A model generated the notes under the pieces. The model saw only the letters and a program-made list of their open reading frames with translations, did not search any database and had not been told where the DNA came from. DNA of 64,000 bases from Actinomadura rubteroloni (GTDB lineage: Bacteria; Actinomycetota; Actinomycetes; Streptosporangiales; Streptosporangiaceae). A program made the position numbers and the translations under genes. The number at the start of each line of letters is the position of its first letter. Position 1 is the stretch's first letter. Shown in pieces: positions 54,417 to 63,748 of the stretch. Location: positions 434,001 through 498,000 of the forward strand of contig NZ_MTBP01000003.1 in the NCBI RefSeq assembly GCF_002911665.1. Reading direction: 5' to 3'.

Positions 54417-56057
54417 GTGGCCCGATCTCCGCCGGCGCGCGCGTCCCTAACGTCGAGGTCGGCGGGAGATCCGGCGCGGCGCGCGGCGGACGCGATCAGA
54501 CGGGTGGTGGGGACGGTGGCGCATCTCAGCGGCGTGGCCGGCGGGCTCGCGGTGGTCCTGGCGGCCGGATCGCCGGGGGCGTGCCCTCCGGCGAAGGCTC
54601 CGCTGACAGTGCGCGTCGACTCGGGGCGCGTGCGGGGCGTCGCGGCGGGGACCGCACGGCAGTTCCTCGGCGTGCCGTACGCCGCGCCGCCGACCGGTGC
54701 GCTGCGCTGGACGATGCCGAGGCGTCCGCGCCCCTGGAAGAACGTGCGGGACGCCGGACGGCCGGGCGACGACTGCGTCCAGGACGCGGATCGGACGCCG
54801 TCCGGCGAGGACTGCCTCTACCTCAACGTCACCACCCCGCGCGTGCGGCGCAGCGGCCTGCCGGTCATGGTGTGGTGGCACGGCGGCGGCTTCACGCAGG
54901 GCAGCGGCAAGGACTACGACGCCCGGCGCCTGGCGACGGAGGGCGACGTCGTCGTCGTGACGGTGAACTACCGGCTGGGGATCTTCGGCTACCTCGGCCT
55001 CCCCGGGCTGCGGGGCTCGGGCGACTTCGGGTTCGCCGACCAGATCGCGGCCGTGCAGTGGGCGCGCCGCAACGCCGCGGCGTTCGGCGGGGACCCGGGC
55101 AACATCACCGTGTTCGGCCAGTCGGCGGGCGCGATGTCGGCGTGCGCGCTGCTCACCTCGCCCAAGGCCCGGGGTCTCGTCGACAAGGCGATCGTCTCGT
55201 CCGGATCGTGTGATGTGCGCTGGCCCGTCGGCGGCCTGTTCCCCGGAACGCCCGCCGAGCGGCCCTACGTCCCCCTCGCACGGGCGCAGCGCGACGGCCT
55301 GGCCGCCGCGAGGGAACTCGGCTGCCGCAAGGACGCGCTGGCGTGCCTACGGCGCAAGCCCGCCGGGGAACTGCTCCCGCAGTCGCCGGCCTTCGCCGAC
55401 CATCTCGCCTACGGCACCGAGCTGCTGCCCGAGGACCCGGCGGCGGCCCTGCGGAAGGGCGCGTTCGCCCGCGTCCCGGTGCTGATCGGCGGCACGCGCG
55501 ACGAGGCCCGCGCGTTCGTCGGCGGCGCGCTCGCCTACGACCCGACGCTGATCACGCCCGCGACCTACCCGCGGCTGCTGCGGCAGGCGTTCGGCGCGGA
55601 GGCGGACGCGGTCGCCGCCCGGTACCCGCTCGCCGGCTACCCGTCCGCCGGGCTGGCCTGGGCGGCGGTCCTCACCGACGGAGCGTGGGCCTGCTCGTCC
55701 CTCGCCACCGCCCGGCGGCTCGGCGCCCGCACGACCGTCTACTCCTACGAGTTCGCCGACGAGAACGCGCCCAACGTCAACGGCCTGCACGTCCCGGACG
55801 TCCCGCAGGGCGCGGCCCACGCCACCGACCTGCCGTACTTGTTCGACCTCGGCGGACGGGACCTGCTCGGCACGCCCGACCGCGTGGGACTGTCCCGGAC
55901 GATGATCGGCTACTGGAGCGCCTTCGCCCGGACCGGCGACCCGAACCACCGCGGGGCGCCGTCCTGGCGGCCCGGCAGGGGAACGCTGAGCCTCGCACCG
56001 CACGCCGTCCGGACCGTGGACGCCGCCGCCGAGCATCAATGCCGCTCCTGGAAGTGA
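54417..56057 (+). CDS. Carboxylesterase type B, probably exported
   Basis: A 546-residue alpha/beta-hydrolase of the para-nitrobenzyl/acetylcholinesterase type. It has the oxyanion HGGGF (VWWHGGGFTQGS), YLNVTTP and the nucleophile Ser236 in FGQSAGAM, with Glu in GGTRDEAR and His in DVPQGAAHATDL as likely partners. A hydrophobic stretch near residues 30-55 looks like a signal or anchor behind an unusually long N-terminus. The true start may be a GTG at 54504, but no better ribosome site supports it. Confidence 0.85.
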   Translation: MARSPPARASLTSRSAGDPARRAADAIRRVVGTVAHLSGVAGGLAVVLAAGSPGACPPAKAPLTVRVDSGRVRGVAAGTARQFLGVPYAAPPTGALRWTMPRRPRPWKNVRDAGRPGDDCVQDADRTPSGEDCLYLNVTTPRVRRSGLPVMVWWHGGGFTQGSGKDYDARRLATEGDVVVVTVNYRLGIFGYLGLPGLRGSGDFGFADQIAAVQWARRNAAAFGGDPGNITVFGQSAGAMSACALLTSPKARGLVDKAIVSSGSCDVRWPVGGLFPGTPAERPYVPLARAQRDGLAAARELGCRKDALACLRRKPAGELLPQSPAFADHLAYGTELLPEDPAAALRKGAFARVPVLIGGTRDEARAFVGGALAYDPTLITPATYPRLLRQAFGAEADAVAARYPLAGYPSAGLAWAAVLTDGAWACSSLATARRLGARTTVYSYEFADENAPNVNGLHVPDVPQGAAHATDLPYLFDLGGRDLLGTPDRVGLSRTMIGYWSAFARTGDPNHRGAPSWRPGRGTLSLAPHAVRTVDAAAEHQCRSWK

Positions 56058-56110
56058 CGCCGGGCGTTCGGGTGGGGGAGCGGGCCGCCGCGCTGCTAGC
56101 GTCACTGACC

Positions 56111-57229
56111 GTGCCGGATCGGTTCGAAGCGACGCTCTCCCCACGGTGGCGCGCCGTCCTCGTGGGATGCGCGCTCACGCTGCTGGCTCCGGTCGTCCTC
56201 CTCACGCCCGAAGGGGTGCCCGCGCCCGCCGGACGGGCCGCGCTGATCGCCTTGGTGGCGGTGCAGGCGGGCGCCGTCTGGTGGATGGGCGAGCGGCCCG
56301 GAGCGGTGACGGCGGTGGCGCTGGTCGCCGGAGCCGGCGTCCAGTTCCTCTCGCCCGAGATCGGACCGGGCATCGCGCTGGTGGTGGTGAGCACCTTCGC
56401 CTGGCTGCGTCCGGCCCGCGCGTCGCTCTGGGGTGCGGCTGGGGCACTGGTGCTGACGACCGTCGCGCCGTGGGCGTCCGGGCACGGCGAGGGCGCGCCG
56501 CTGTGGGCCGCCGCCGCGCTGCTGGCCTGGAGCTGGGGAGCGCTCGGGAGGTCGCGTTCCGCGCGCCGCGAGGCCGAGGCGCGGCGCGTCATGGTGGAGG
56601 AGCGCGCCCGCATCGCCCGCGAACTGCACGACATCCTCGCCCACACGGTGTCGGTCATGGTCGTCCAGGCGGCGGCCGCCGACGACGTGTTCGACGCGAA
56701 CCCGGCCCGGGCGCGGCAGGCGCTGCGCGATCTGGAGACGTCCGGGCGGCAGGCGCTGACCGAGGTCCGGCGGTTCCTGCGCACCGTCCGGGCCCTGGAC
56801 CCCGACGCGGACGCCGACGCCGGGTGCGCGCCGCAGCCCGGCCTGGCCGACCTCGGCGTCCTGACCGAACCGCTCGCGGCGGCGGGCCTGGACGTCCGGG
56901 TCCGCGCCGAGGGCCTGGACGACCGGGCACTGCCGCCGAGCGTCCAACTGTCGGCCTACCGGATCGTGCAGGAATCGCTCACCAACGTCCTGCGGCACGC
57001 CCGTGCCCGGACCGCCGACATCACGCTCGACGCCACCGGCCGCCAACTCGTCGTCGAGGTCCGCGACGACGGGACGGGCGGCGGACGCCTGACCGTCCCG
57101 GGCGGCGGCCAGGGCATCGCGGGGATGCGCGAACGGGCCGCGCTGGCGGGTGGCTCGCTGGACGCGGGCCCCGACCCGGCCGGCGGGTTCCGGGTCCGTG
57201 CCCGGCTGCCGCTGGAGGAGCCGTCGTGA
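56111..57229 (+). CDS. Membrane histidine kinase (NarL-partner type)
   Basis: A 372-residue kinase with four to five N-terminal helices, then HisKA_3 (His in ARELHDILAHTVS) and an ATPase domain (YRIVQESLTNVLRHA, DDGTGGG, GIAGMRERA). It should phosphorylate the response regulator encoded next, whose GTG overlaps its stop by 4 bp. GTG 56111 is taken as start; an in-frame ATG at 56039, inside the esterase gene's end, is an alternative. The signal is unknown. Confidence 0.88.
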   Translation: MPDRFEATLSPRWRAVLVGCALTLLAPVVLLTPEGVPAPAGRAALIALVAVQAGAVWWMGERPGAVTAVALVAGAGVQFLSPEIGPGIALVVVSTFAWLRPARASLWGAAGALVLTTVAPWASGHGEGAPLWAAAALLAWSWGALGRSRSARREAEARRVMVEERARIARELHDILAHTVSVMVVQAAAADDVFDANPARARQALRDLETSGRQALTEVRRFLRTVRALDPDADADAGCAPQPGLADLGVLTEPLAAAGLDVRVRAEGLDDRALPPSVQLSAYRIVQESLTNVLRHARARTADITLDATGRQLVVEVRDDGTGGGRLTVPGGGQGIAGMRERAALAGGSLDAGPDPAGGFRVRARLPLEEPS

Positions 57230-57891
57230 CCGTCCGCGTGCTCGTCGCCGACGACCAGGCCCTCGTCCGGGCCGGCTTCAGCATGATCATTGACGCCCGG
57301 GAGGACCTCGCGGTCGTCGGCGAGGCGGGCGACGGCGAGCAGGCCGTCGAGCTGGCCGCCCGGCTCCGTCCCGACGTCGTGCTGATGGACGTGCGGATGC
57401 CCGGCGTCGACGGCATCGCCGCCACCCGGCGGATCGTCGCCGCCGCCGACCCGCCGAAGGTCATCATCCTGACCACGTTCGACCTGGACGAGCCGCTGTA
57501 CGCCGCGCTGCGGGCCGGGGCGAGCGGCTTCCTGCTGAAGGACGTGCGCCCGCCGGAACTGGCCGACGCGATCCGGGTCGTCGCGCGCGGCGAGGCGCTG
57601 CTGGCCCCGACCGTGACGCGCCGCCTCCTGGACAGGTTCGTGGCCGTCCAGCCGAGCGAGCCGGCCGCGCCGGAGCGGCTGGCCGCGCTGACCGATCGCG
57701 AGGTCGAAGTGCTGACGCTCATCGCCAAGGCCGCCTCCAACACCGAGATCGCCGCCTACCTGGTCGTGGCCGAGGCGACCGTGAAGACCCACGTCTCGGC
57801 GATCCTGCGCAAGCTCGGCGCCCGCGACCGCGTCCAGGCCGTCGTGATGGCCTACGACCTCGGTCTGGTCCGGCCCCGTCCCTCCACCTGA
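57226..57891 (+). CDS. NarL/FixJ-type response regulator
   Basis: A 221-residue regulator with a complete receiver (LVADDQALVRAGF, phospho-Asp in VVLMDVRMPG, Lys in GFLLKDV) and a LuxR helix-turn-helix (LTDREVEVLTLIAKAA, VAEATVKTHVSAILRKL). It is coupled to the kinase by a GTGA overlap. The intact acidic pocket contrasts with the atypical regulator in the polyketide locus. Confidence 0.92.
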   Translation: MTVRVLVADDQALVRAGFSMIIDAREDLAVVGEAGDGEQAVELAARLRPDVVLMDVRMPGVDGIAATRRIVAAADPPKVIILTTFDLDEPLYAALRAGASGFLLKDVRPPELADAIRVVARGEALLAPTVTRRLLDRFVAVQPSEPAAPERLAALTDREVEVLTLIAKAASNTEIAAYLVVAEATVKTHVSAILRKLGARDRVQAVVMAYDLGLVRPRPST

Positions 57892-57988
57892 AGTCGTACC
57901 CGCAGGACCCGACGCCAGGCCGAGGCCCGGCGAATTCCGTCGCCCTACTCTTGTTTCAAGAAGTGGAATTCAGAACGGGGATGGTCGC

Positions 57989-58210
57989 ATGTTCAGGTCA
58001 CGCCGGGTGCGCAAGAACGACGCCTGGGAAGGGGTCGTCGCCGACAAATCGCGCAATGCGCCGGACGGCTCGAATCTCTACCACTATGTCGAGGTGGCGC
58101 TCAACGGCGGCGGCACCAAAAAGATCCGCGTCACGCGGGCGCTGTGGGACTCGCTGTCACCCGGCGACGGACTCGTCAAGCGAACAGGCTCCGACCCCGA
58201 GAGAAAGTGA
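57989..58210 (+). CDS. Small DUF7489-like protein
   Basis: A 73-residue basic protein without signal or membrane helix. The pattern NLYHYVEVALNGGGTKKIRV then LWDSLSPGDGLVKR is a small beta barrel-like fold that I recall from the DUF7489 family; the assignment is tentative. It is a single-gene unit with its own roughly 100-bp upstream region. Function unknown. Confidence 0.65.
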   Translation: MFRSRRVRKNDAWEGVVADKSRNAPDGSNLYHYVEVALNGGGTKKIRVTRALWDSLSPGDGLVKRTGSDPERK

Positions 58211-58379
58211 CCGCCGAGACCGAATCCGTGTCGCGCGCAGGCTCGTGATCGCGCCGTTCTGAAGGGCCACGGCTCGGGCGGCCGGTCCGGTCTCCGCGCT
58301 CAGGCCGGTATGGGATTTCCCTCGACGTGCGACGATGGCCATGCCCGGTCCGGGCCATCCACCCGCCTAAACTTCCTTC

Positions 58380-59027
58380 ATGTCGATGACCAGCAAGGAC
58401 CGCACGTCCTCGGGCCGCACGGACCGCCGCGGGCTCCTCATCGACGCCGCCGCGCAGTTGTTCGCCGAGCGCCCTTACGACGAGGTCACCACGACCGAGA
58501 TCGCCAAGCGCGCCGGGGTCGCCTACGGGCTGATCGCCCACCACTTCGCCAACAAGCGCGGTCTGTACCTGGCCACCATCCAGGCCGCCGCCGAACGCCT
58601 GCGGGCCGTGCACGAGGCCCCGCTCGCGGGGGACACCCTCGTCGCGCAATTGCGTGACGCGCTCATCCGCCACATCGCCCATATCGAAGCGAACACCAAG
58701 GGATTCCTCACGCTCATGCACGGCGCCCAGGGGGCGGACGCCGAGGTGCGCGCCATCATCGAGGACTACCGCTGGAAGGGCGCCCTGCGCCTGCTCGCCG
58801 CCGCAGGCGTCACCGAACCCGTCCGCCCGGCCCTGCGCACCACCATGCGCGGCTGGGTCGGATATCTCAACGAGATCATCATCGACCACCTTCACCACCG
58901 CGAACTCGACCGGGGCGAGCTGGCCGAGCTGGCGATCGCCACCCTCGCCGCCGCCGTTCGCGCCGCGCACGCCGTGGATCCCGCCCTCGCTGTCGACCTT
59001 CACCTCGTCGACCAGATCGACCCCTGA
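58380..59027 (+). CDS. TetR-family transcriptional regulator
   Basis: A 215-residue repressor; residues 18-65 form the TetR helix-turn-helix (YDEVTTTEIAKRAGVAYGLIAHHF, NKRGLYLATI). The transcript may be leaderless: TAAACT stands just before ATG 58380 and no Shine-Dalgarno is seen. The SDR gene 80 bp downstream has a perfect TetR-like palindrome over its promoter start, so this protein is the natural candidate repressor. Confidence 0.88.
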   Translation: MSMTSKDRTSSGRTDRRGLLIDAAAQLFAERPYDEVTTTEIAKRAGVAYGLIAHHFANKRGLYLATIQAAAERLRAVHEAPLAGDTLVAQLRDALIRHIAHIEANTKGFLTLMHGAQGADAEVRAIIEDYRWKGALRLLAAAGVTEPVRPALRTTMRGWVGYLNEIIIDHLHHRELDRGELAELAIATLAAAVRAAHAVDPALAVDLHLVDQIDP

Positions 59028-59042
59028 CGGCCTGGGGCCGCA

Positions 59043-59093
59043 TTGACAGGCGCGCCCGTCCATCCTTAGCCTCTACTGACTGATAATCAGTCA
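59043..59093 (+). promoter_or_regulatory. SDR promoter with overlapping TetR operator
   Basis: TTGACA (59043-59048) and TAGCCT (59067-59072) are separated by 18 bp. The 17-bp palindrome TGACTGAT-A-ATCAGTCA (59077-59093) begins at the expected transcription start, immediately before the ribosome site. This is a textbook arrangement for repression by occlusion. Confidence 0.75.
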
Positions 59094-59107
59094 ATCTGGA
59101 GGCCTCG

Positions 59108-59974
59108 ATGCCGAAGTTGGATATCGTCGGCGTCTGTGCGCTGGTGCACCGAGGGCGCGGACCGATGAACGACCTGGGCGGCAGGCGGGTCGTGGTCACC
59201 GGCGCTTCCAGCGGAATCGGACGCGCGCTCGCGATCGGGCTGGCCCGACGCGGAGCACGGCTCGCGGTCACCGCGCGCCGGGAAGAACTCCTGCGCGAAC
59301 TCGCCGCCGAGATCACCGGTGCCGGCGGCCCCGCCCCGGAAGTACTGACCGCCGACCTCTCCCACCCGGGGGTGGCGGCCGACCTGGCCGCACGCTGCGT
59401 CGCCGCCCTCGGCGGCGTCGACGTCCTGATCAACAACGCGGGCGTCGGCTCCGTCGGCGGCCTGGCCGTCCACGCCGACGACGCCGAGGCCCGCGCCTGG
59501 CTGGAGACCAACTTCTGGTCCCCGCTGGCGCTGACCAGCGCCCTCCTGCCGGGCATGCTGGACGCGGGCCGGGGGACGATCGTCAACGTCACCTCCACCG
59601 TCCAGGCCGTCCCGCTTCCGCTGCTCGGCTACTACGGCGCGACCAAGGCCGCCCTCGCCCAGGCCACGCGCTCCCTGCGCCACGAACTGCGCCACACGCC
59701 GATCACGGTCATCGAAGTCGTGCCCGGCTCGACCGACACCGCGCTGCGCGACATCGACCACCTGCCCTGGCGCGGTGGGACGCCACCGCGCACGTTCCCG
59801 CCCGTCCGGCCCGAGGCGGTCGCCGCGGCCATCACGCGCGCGCTGGAATCGGGTAAGGACCGCGTCGTCCACCCGTCCTACTCGCTTCTGCCGCTCGAAC
59901 TCCCGCTCATCGGACGCCTCGTCGCCGCACTCGGCGCACGCCGCATCGACACCACCAAGCTCACGGACGGCTGA
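59108..59974 (+). CDS. Short-chain dehydrogenase/reductase
   Basis: A 288-residue classical SDR: VVVTGASSGIGRAL for NADP, NNAGVGS, Ser in NVTST and the YYGATKAAL active site. The N-terminus adds 20 residues before the usual start (a second ATG at 59165 would remove them), but GGAGG at 59098 favours ATG 59108. It is likely a lipid- or aldehyde-related oxidoreductase induced through the upstream TetR system. Confidence 0.88.
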   Translation: MPKLDIVGVCALVHRGRGPMNDLGGRRVVVTGASSGIGRALAIGLARRGARLAVTARREELLRELAAEITGAGGPAPEVLTADLSHPGVAADLAARCVAALGGVDVLINNAGVGSVGGLAVHADDAEARAWLETNFWSPLALTSALLPGMLDAGRGTIVNVTSTVQAVPLPLLGYYGATKAALAQATRSLRHELRHTPITVIEVVPGSTDTALRDIDHLPWRGGTPPRTFPPVRPEAVAAAITRALESGKDRVVHPSYSLLPLELPLIGRLVAALGARRIDTTKLTDG

Positions 59975-60060
59975 GGGCCGGAACCGCTCGATGAACTGCC
60001 GCACCGGATCGTCGGAAGAAGCCCCGATCAGCCTGGGCTGCGGCTGCCCGGGGCCGCCGG

Positions 60061-60588
60061 TCAGTCGTCGACCCAGTGGTTGTCGTGCAGCAGGAAGAAC
60101 TCTTCGCGTTCCTGCTCGCTCATGTCGGCGAGGTCGGCGGTCACGCCCTCGAAGTAGCCCTCGCGGGGCGCTCCGGGAGCGAAGAGCAGCAGAAGGGACG
60201 CCGGCTCGTCGGTGCTGTTGTGGAAAGCGTGCAGACCTCCGATCGGGACGTACAGGAAGTCGCCGGGCGTGGCGTCGATCCAGCGCTCACCGTCGAAGAG
60301 GTTCACCGTCCCCGAAAGGATGAAGAAGGACTCCGAGATCGTGCGGTGGAAGTGGGTGCGGGGCCCGCGCCCGAGCGGCGGCATGTCGATGCGGTAGAGC
60401 CCGAACTCTCCGCCGGTTCCGGCGCCCGTCGCCAGGTAGTGGGTGCGCTGGCTGCGGCTCGCGCCGGTGACGCCCCCGTCGGCGCCGCCCGAGACCAGGT
60501 CCGGATCAGTGTCGGCGGGCCGGTATCTGGCGTTGACCAGGCCCGTCTTGCCGCCGTACCTGGGTGGTGGATAGGCCATGAATGACAT
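60061..60588 (-). CDS. Cupin-domain protein
   Basis: A 175-residue single-domain cupin: GPRTHFHRTISESFFILSG carries the metal histidines and glutamate, followed by GDFLYVPIGGLHAFHN. Likely a small dioxygenase, isomerase or binding protein. GAGGAGG is 8 bp before ATG 60588. It converges on the SDR gene with 86 bp between stops. Confidence 0.82.
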   Translation of the reverse strand: MSFMAYPPPRYGGKTGLVNARYRPADTDPDLVSGGADGGVTGASRSQRTHYLATGAGTGGEFGLYRIDMPPLGRGPRTHFHRTISESFFILSGTVNLFDGERWIDATPGDFLYVPIGGLHAFHNSTDEPASLLLLFAPGAPREGYFEGVTADLADMSEQEREEFFLLHDNHWVDD

Positions 60589-61073
60589 GTCTCGACCTCC
60601 TCGTGTGCTGCTCGAACAGCCGTGACGGCCTCCCGGCGAGTTTAGGCGCGAGCCCGCACGGCGAACGATCTCCCCGTGTCGTGGGATGCCCGCGCTAGCT
60701 GTCGCCAGAACAGAAACCCTCGGGCTCGCGCGCGCGGATCCTTATACGCTCATAGCATTCGGTGGACCGTTGCAGTACCAGTGTCACCCAAGCACGCTTC
60801 GACCGTTCCAGGCTGAATGCGGCCCAGTCCGGCAGTCCGGCGGCATCAGCGTTTTCGTCCTGGACGACACTTGAGCATCATTTCTCGCTCCGGCATCAGC
60901 AGTTCCACGCGGTCCACTCCGCACCGATAGTGACCGCGAACGATCGTGCACTCTTGCCCGTTCGCTTCGGTGAGCAGTTGCCGCTGAATATTCGTCGCGC
61001 ACTTCATGGCCTGCTGGGTGCCGCTGCCTTACAAAGGAGTCCCCGCGCACCCACCCCGCCACCAGGAGAATCG
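60589..61073. other. Long upstream region before the secreted protein gene
   Basis: A 485-bp stretch without a convincing gene. It is less GC-rich than the rest of the window. I see TATACG at about 60744 as a possible -10, but no good -35. Confidence 0.45.
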
Positions 61074-61772
61074 GTGAAACTCCGCTCTATCCTGCCCGCC
61101 TCCGCGCTGGCCGCATGCGCCGTCCTTGGGATGGCAGCCACTGCCGCGTCGGCTGCGTCGACCACCGTCCGTCAGGACACCGCCACCGGTGCCCCGTATT
61201 CGGGGAACTGGCAGGTGTCCACCGTCGGCCCTGTCACCTTCGGGATCACGTTCTTCGGCCAGAAGATCACCGGTACCTGCGACACCGCGAACCTGAAGGG
61301 CACCCTTGCCTCTACTGGGGAGGGTGCGCTGACGGCGGCGTCGATCGGTGCCTGCACGACCTCCAACGGCCTGTCCTCACCGCCCACCGATCTCGGTGAC
61401 CTTCCCGACAACACCGGCCACGTCACTTACGCGCCCGTCGCCGGCGGACGCGACGGGACCCTCACCATCGACGGCGACCTCACCTTCACCCTCGAAGGCG
61501 ACTTCCTCTTCGCCCACCGCACCTGCCACTACGGCATCCGTACCAACGGGACCAGCACACTCACCTTCGACCTCTACAACCGCGACAACCCCAACCGCCC
61601 CCTCCCCAACGACGACGCCCAAGGTAAAACAACCAACCTCACCCTCGTCAAACTCACCGGAAGCGACGGCCTGTGCCCCAACAACGGCACACTCAACGCC
61701 TCGGCCATCGCACGCGGCGAAACCACCCCCAACTCCGGGACCTTCGACCGCAAGCTCTACCTGACCTCATGA
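61074..61772 (+). CDS. Secreted protein of unknown function
   Basis: A 232-residue exported protein: signal peptide KLRSILPASALAACAVLG ending near AATAASAA. The mature part is rich in Thr/Gly and beta strands, with Cys in GTCDTANL, IGACTTS, HRTCHYG and DGLCPNNG probably forming two disulfides. No family recognised. GTG 61074 has AGGAG at the right distance. A very strong terminator follows, which implies a well-expressed single gene. Confidence 0.75.
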   Translation: MKLRSILPASALAACAVLGMAATAASAASTTVRQDTATGAPYSGNWQVSTVGPVTFGITFFGQKITGTCDTANLKGTLASTGEGALTAASIGACTTSNGLSSPPTDLGDLPDNTGHVTYAPVAGGRDGTLTIDGDLTFTLEGDFLFAHRTCHYGIRTNGTSTLTFDLYNRDNPNRPLPNDDAQGKTTNLTLVKLTGSDGLCPNNGTLNASAIARGETTPNSGTFDRKLYLTS

Positions 61773-61791
61773 CGGACTGACACCCGTCCGG

Positions 61792-61834
61792 ACCCGCTTC
61801 GGCGGCCGTCCTGCGGACGGCCGCCGAAGCGGGT
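61792..61834 (+). terminator. Terminator with a perfect 20-bp stem
   Basis: Both 20-base arms, starting ACCCGCTTCGGCGGCCG, pair perfectly over a 3-base loop, 20 bp after the stop of the secreted protein gene. Confidence 0.92.
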
Positions 61835-62046
61835 GACCACGACGGCGTGACAACCCAAAAATAACGGTGGGCATGCTGGCGGATAGCCGATGGTCGGCCG
61901 CCTGTTTGCTGGTGGAAGTTCTTCCTCGGGGGCTTATCGGCGAACCGAAAATGGCAATGCTCCCGTCCTGGATCGGGGATTGCAGTGGTTGGAGCGATGC
62001 AAAGGAATGTGAGTTCACTCTTTCGTCGGCATGCTCGATGCGCCCC

Positions 62047-62075
62047 TTGTCAAGCAGGGGGGGCGAGCGTATAAG
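62047..62075 (+). promoter_or_regulatory. Near-consensus vegetative promoter for the P450 gene
   Basis: TTGTCA (-35, 5 of 6) and TATAAG (-10, 5 of 6) are spaced by exactly 17 bp, with the ATG about 98 bp downstream. This resembles principal-sigma promoters. Confidence 0.65.
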
Positions 62076-62172
62076 GGAAATCGGCGCTCTCCTATTGCGT
62101 CATCGCCGGGCCGGTATTTCGGCCGGGTCGACGGAGGATTCCGGGCTGATTCTCAGCGAGAGGGGCATCGGT

Positions 62173-63405
62173 ATGTCGTCCTCATCCCAACACAGGTGCC
62201 CTGTTCTCGATCCCACGGGCGGTGCGGTGCAGGAGGAGGCGGCTGCGTTACGCGCCAAAGGCCCGGCGGTGCTCGTCGAGCTTCCAGGGCCTATTCATGC
62301 GTGGTCGATCACCCGGCACAGCGTCATTCAGGCGTTGACGGGCGACCCCCGCGTCTCGCGTGACGCCCGTCGGCACTGGCCCGATCTGCCCGGCATTCCC
62401 GCGGGCTGGCCGCTGGCCCCGATCGCCTTGCAGCAGAGCTTCTTCAACAGCTACGGCAACGAACACCGCACGGCCCGCCGCCGCATCGCGCCGTCGTTCT
62501 CGCCGCGGCGAGTCGAGCAGATGCGTCCCCAGGTCCAGGCGACCGCGGACCGGCTGGTCGAGCAGCTCGCCGCCTTGCCCCCCGGGGCGATCGCCGATGT
62601 GCGGCAGGCCTTGTCGCTGCCGCTGACCATGACCGTCATCTGCGACTTGTTCGGCGTTCCCGACCACCTGCGGGAAAAGCTCGGCACCGCGATCGACGCC
62701 GTCCTGGACCCGTCGGTCGACTCCGAACGCGGGCTGGCCATCCAGGCGGAACTCATGGACCGGCTCACCGAGCTGCTGCGGTACAAGAAGCAGCATCCGG
62801 CCGCCGATCTGACCAGTGACCTGCTCCTGCCGCCCGAACCCGACCAGGAGCCCGTACCGGACGCCGTGCTGCTGGACACTCTCTTCCTCATGATCGGCGC
62901 GGGCTACGAGACCGCCGTCAACCTCATCACCAGCGCCGTCCAAGCCCTCCTCGCCCACCCCGAGCACCTGGCGCGGATTCATGAGGGGACCATCGGCTGG
63001 GAGGACGTCGTCGAAGAGACCCTTCGCGTCGAGGGCCCCGTCATGTACGTGCCGCTGCGTTACGCCGTCGAGGACATCGATCTCGGTGAAGGCGTCGTCA
63101 TCCGAAAGGGCGACCCGATCATCATCGGCTTCGGCGCCGCCGGACGTGATCCCGAACGGCACCCGGACCGTCCGGAATGCTTCGACCCCGCGCGGGCCGA
63201 CAAGGAACACCTCGCGTTCGGGCACGGCCCCCACTTCTGCCTCGGCGCGCACCTGGCGCGGTTGGAGGCGAAAGTCGCCCTGGCCACGCTGTTCGAGCAC
63301 CTGCCCGATCTCGCCCTCGCCCACCCCGAGGAACAACCCGCCCGCGTGCGGTCATTCATCGTCAATGGCGCAGTGAGTTTGGAAATCGTTCCCCGCCCGG
63401 CATGA
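62173..63405 (+). CDS. Cytochrome P450
   Basis: A 410-residue class I bacterial P450. The heme thiolate is Cys356 in FGHGPHFCLGAHLARLE, the I-helix reads IGAGYETAVN (with Glu where Asp is more common and the Thr kept) and the K-helix ExxR is EETLR. ATG 62173 with GAGAGGGG upstream gives the standard P450 length. No ferredoxin gene lies beside it. It may belong to a stand-alone detoxification or tailoring function; it is 23 kb away from the polyketide locus. Confidence 0.92.
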   Translation: MSSSSQHRCPVLDPTGGAVQEEAAALRAKGPAVLVELPGPIHAWSITRHSVIQALTGDPRVSRDARRHWPDLPGIPAGWPLAPIALQQSFFNSYGNEHRTARRRIAPSFSPRRVEQMRPQVQATADRLVEQLAALPPGAIADVRQALSLPLTMTVICDLFGVPDHLREKLGTAIDAVLDPSVDSERGLAIQAELMDRLTELLRYKKQHPAADLTSDLLLPPEPDQEPVPDAVLLDTLFLMIGAGYETAVNLITSAVQALLAHPEHLARIHEGTIGWEDVVEETLRVEGPVMYVPLRYAVEDIDLGEGVVIRKGDPIIIGFGAAGRDPERHPDRPECFDPARADKEHLAFGHGPHFCLGAHLARLEAKVALATLFEHLPDLALAHPEEQPARVRSFIVNGAVSLEIVPRPA

Positions 63406-63748
63406 CATCTGGCCTCCCTTCCCGTCGGTAGCGGAAAAGTGAGCCTTGGTCGATCTCCGTTTTCCTCAGGCCGTTCGTACGCGGGTCAACTTCCATCCGA
63501 CGAGGCTCCCACGCGGGTCTGGGCGGGCTGCCGAGCGTGCAAGCAGGCCCTAGGCAGGTTCGTCGTCGGAGCAAGTTGCAGGTCGCGGGTCTTTGCAGGC
63601 AGGAGGCCGCTTCGACCGGAATTCGTCTCGAAAGACGACCTGTTCGCCGTTAAACATGCAATCCATGCATTGGAAGTTGCAACGGATCCTGATAGACCGA
63701 CTGTGCCAGGAAGATCCGATCTCGGACTCCGCACGGGAGGGCATTACC
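63406..63748. other. Intergenic region with a small hairpin
   Basis: A 343-bp gap after the P450 gene. The only clear structure is a 6-bp perfect stem TCGTCT/AGACGA with a 4-base loop at 63623-63638. No gene is seen. Confidence 0.5.

Larger units (their letters stand above)
61773..62172. other. Spacer between secreted protein and P450 genes
   Basis: A 400-bp non-coding stretch that contains the terminator (61792-61834) and the P450 promoter (62047-62075). I see no gene in it. Confidence 0.6.

Noticed and set aside
59087-60004. Minus-strand open frame of about 300 codons over the SDR gene
   Set aside because: The plus strand has an intact SDR with promoter, operator and ribosome site; the minus frame is compositionally a shadow.
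60686-60874. Small plus-strand open frame of 62 codons before the secreted protein
   Set aside because: No ribosome site, no recognised motif and lower GC than coding DNA here.
62173-63405. P450 as part of the polyketide locus
   Set aside because: It lies 23 kb from the locus beyond many unrelated genes, with its own promoter and terminator boundaries; no evidence ties it to the pathway.
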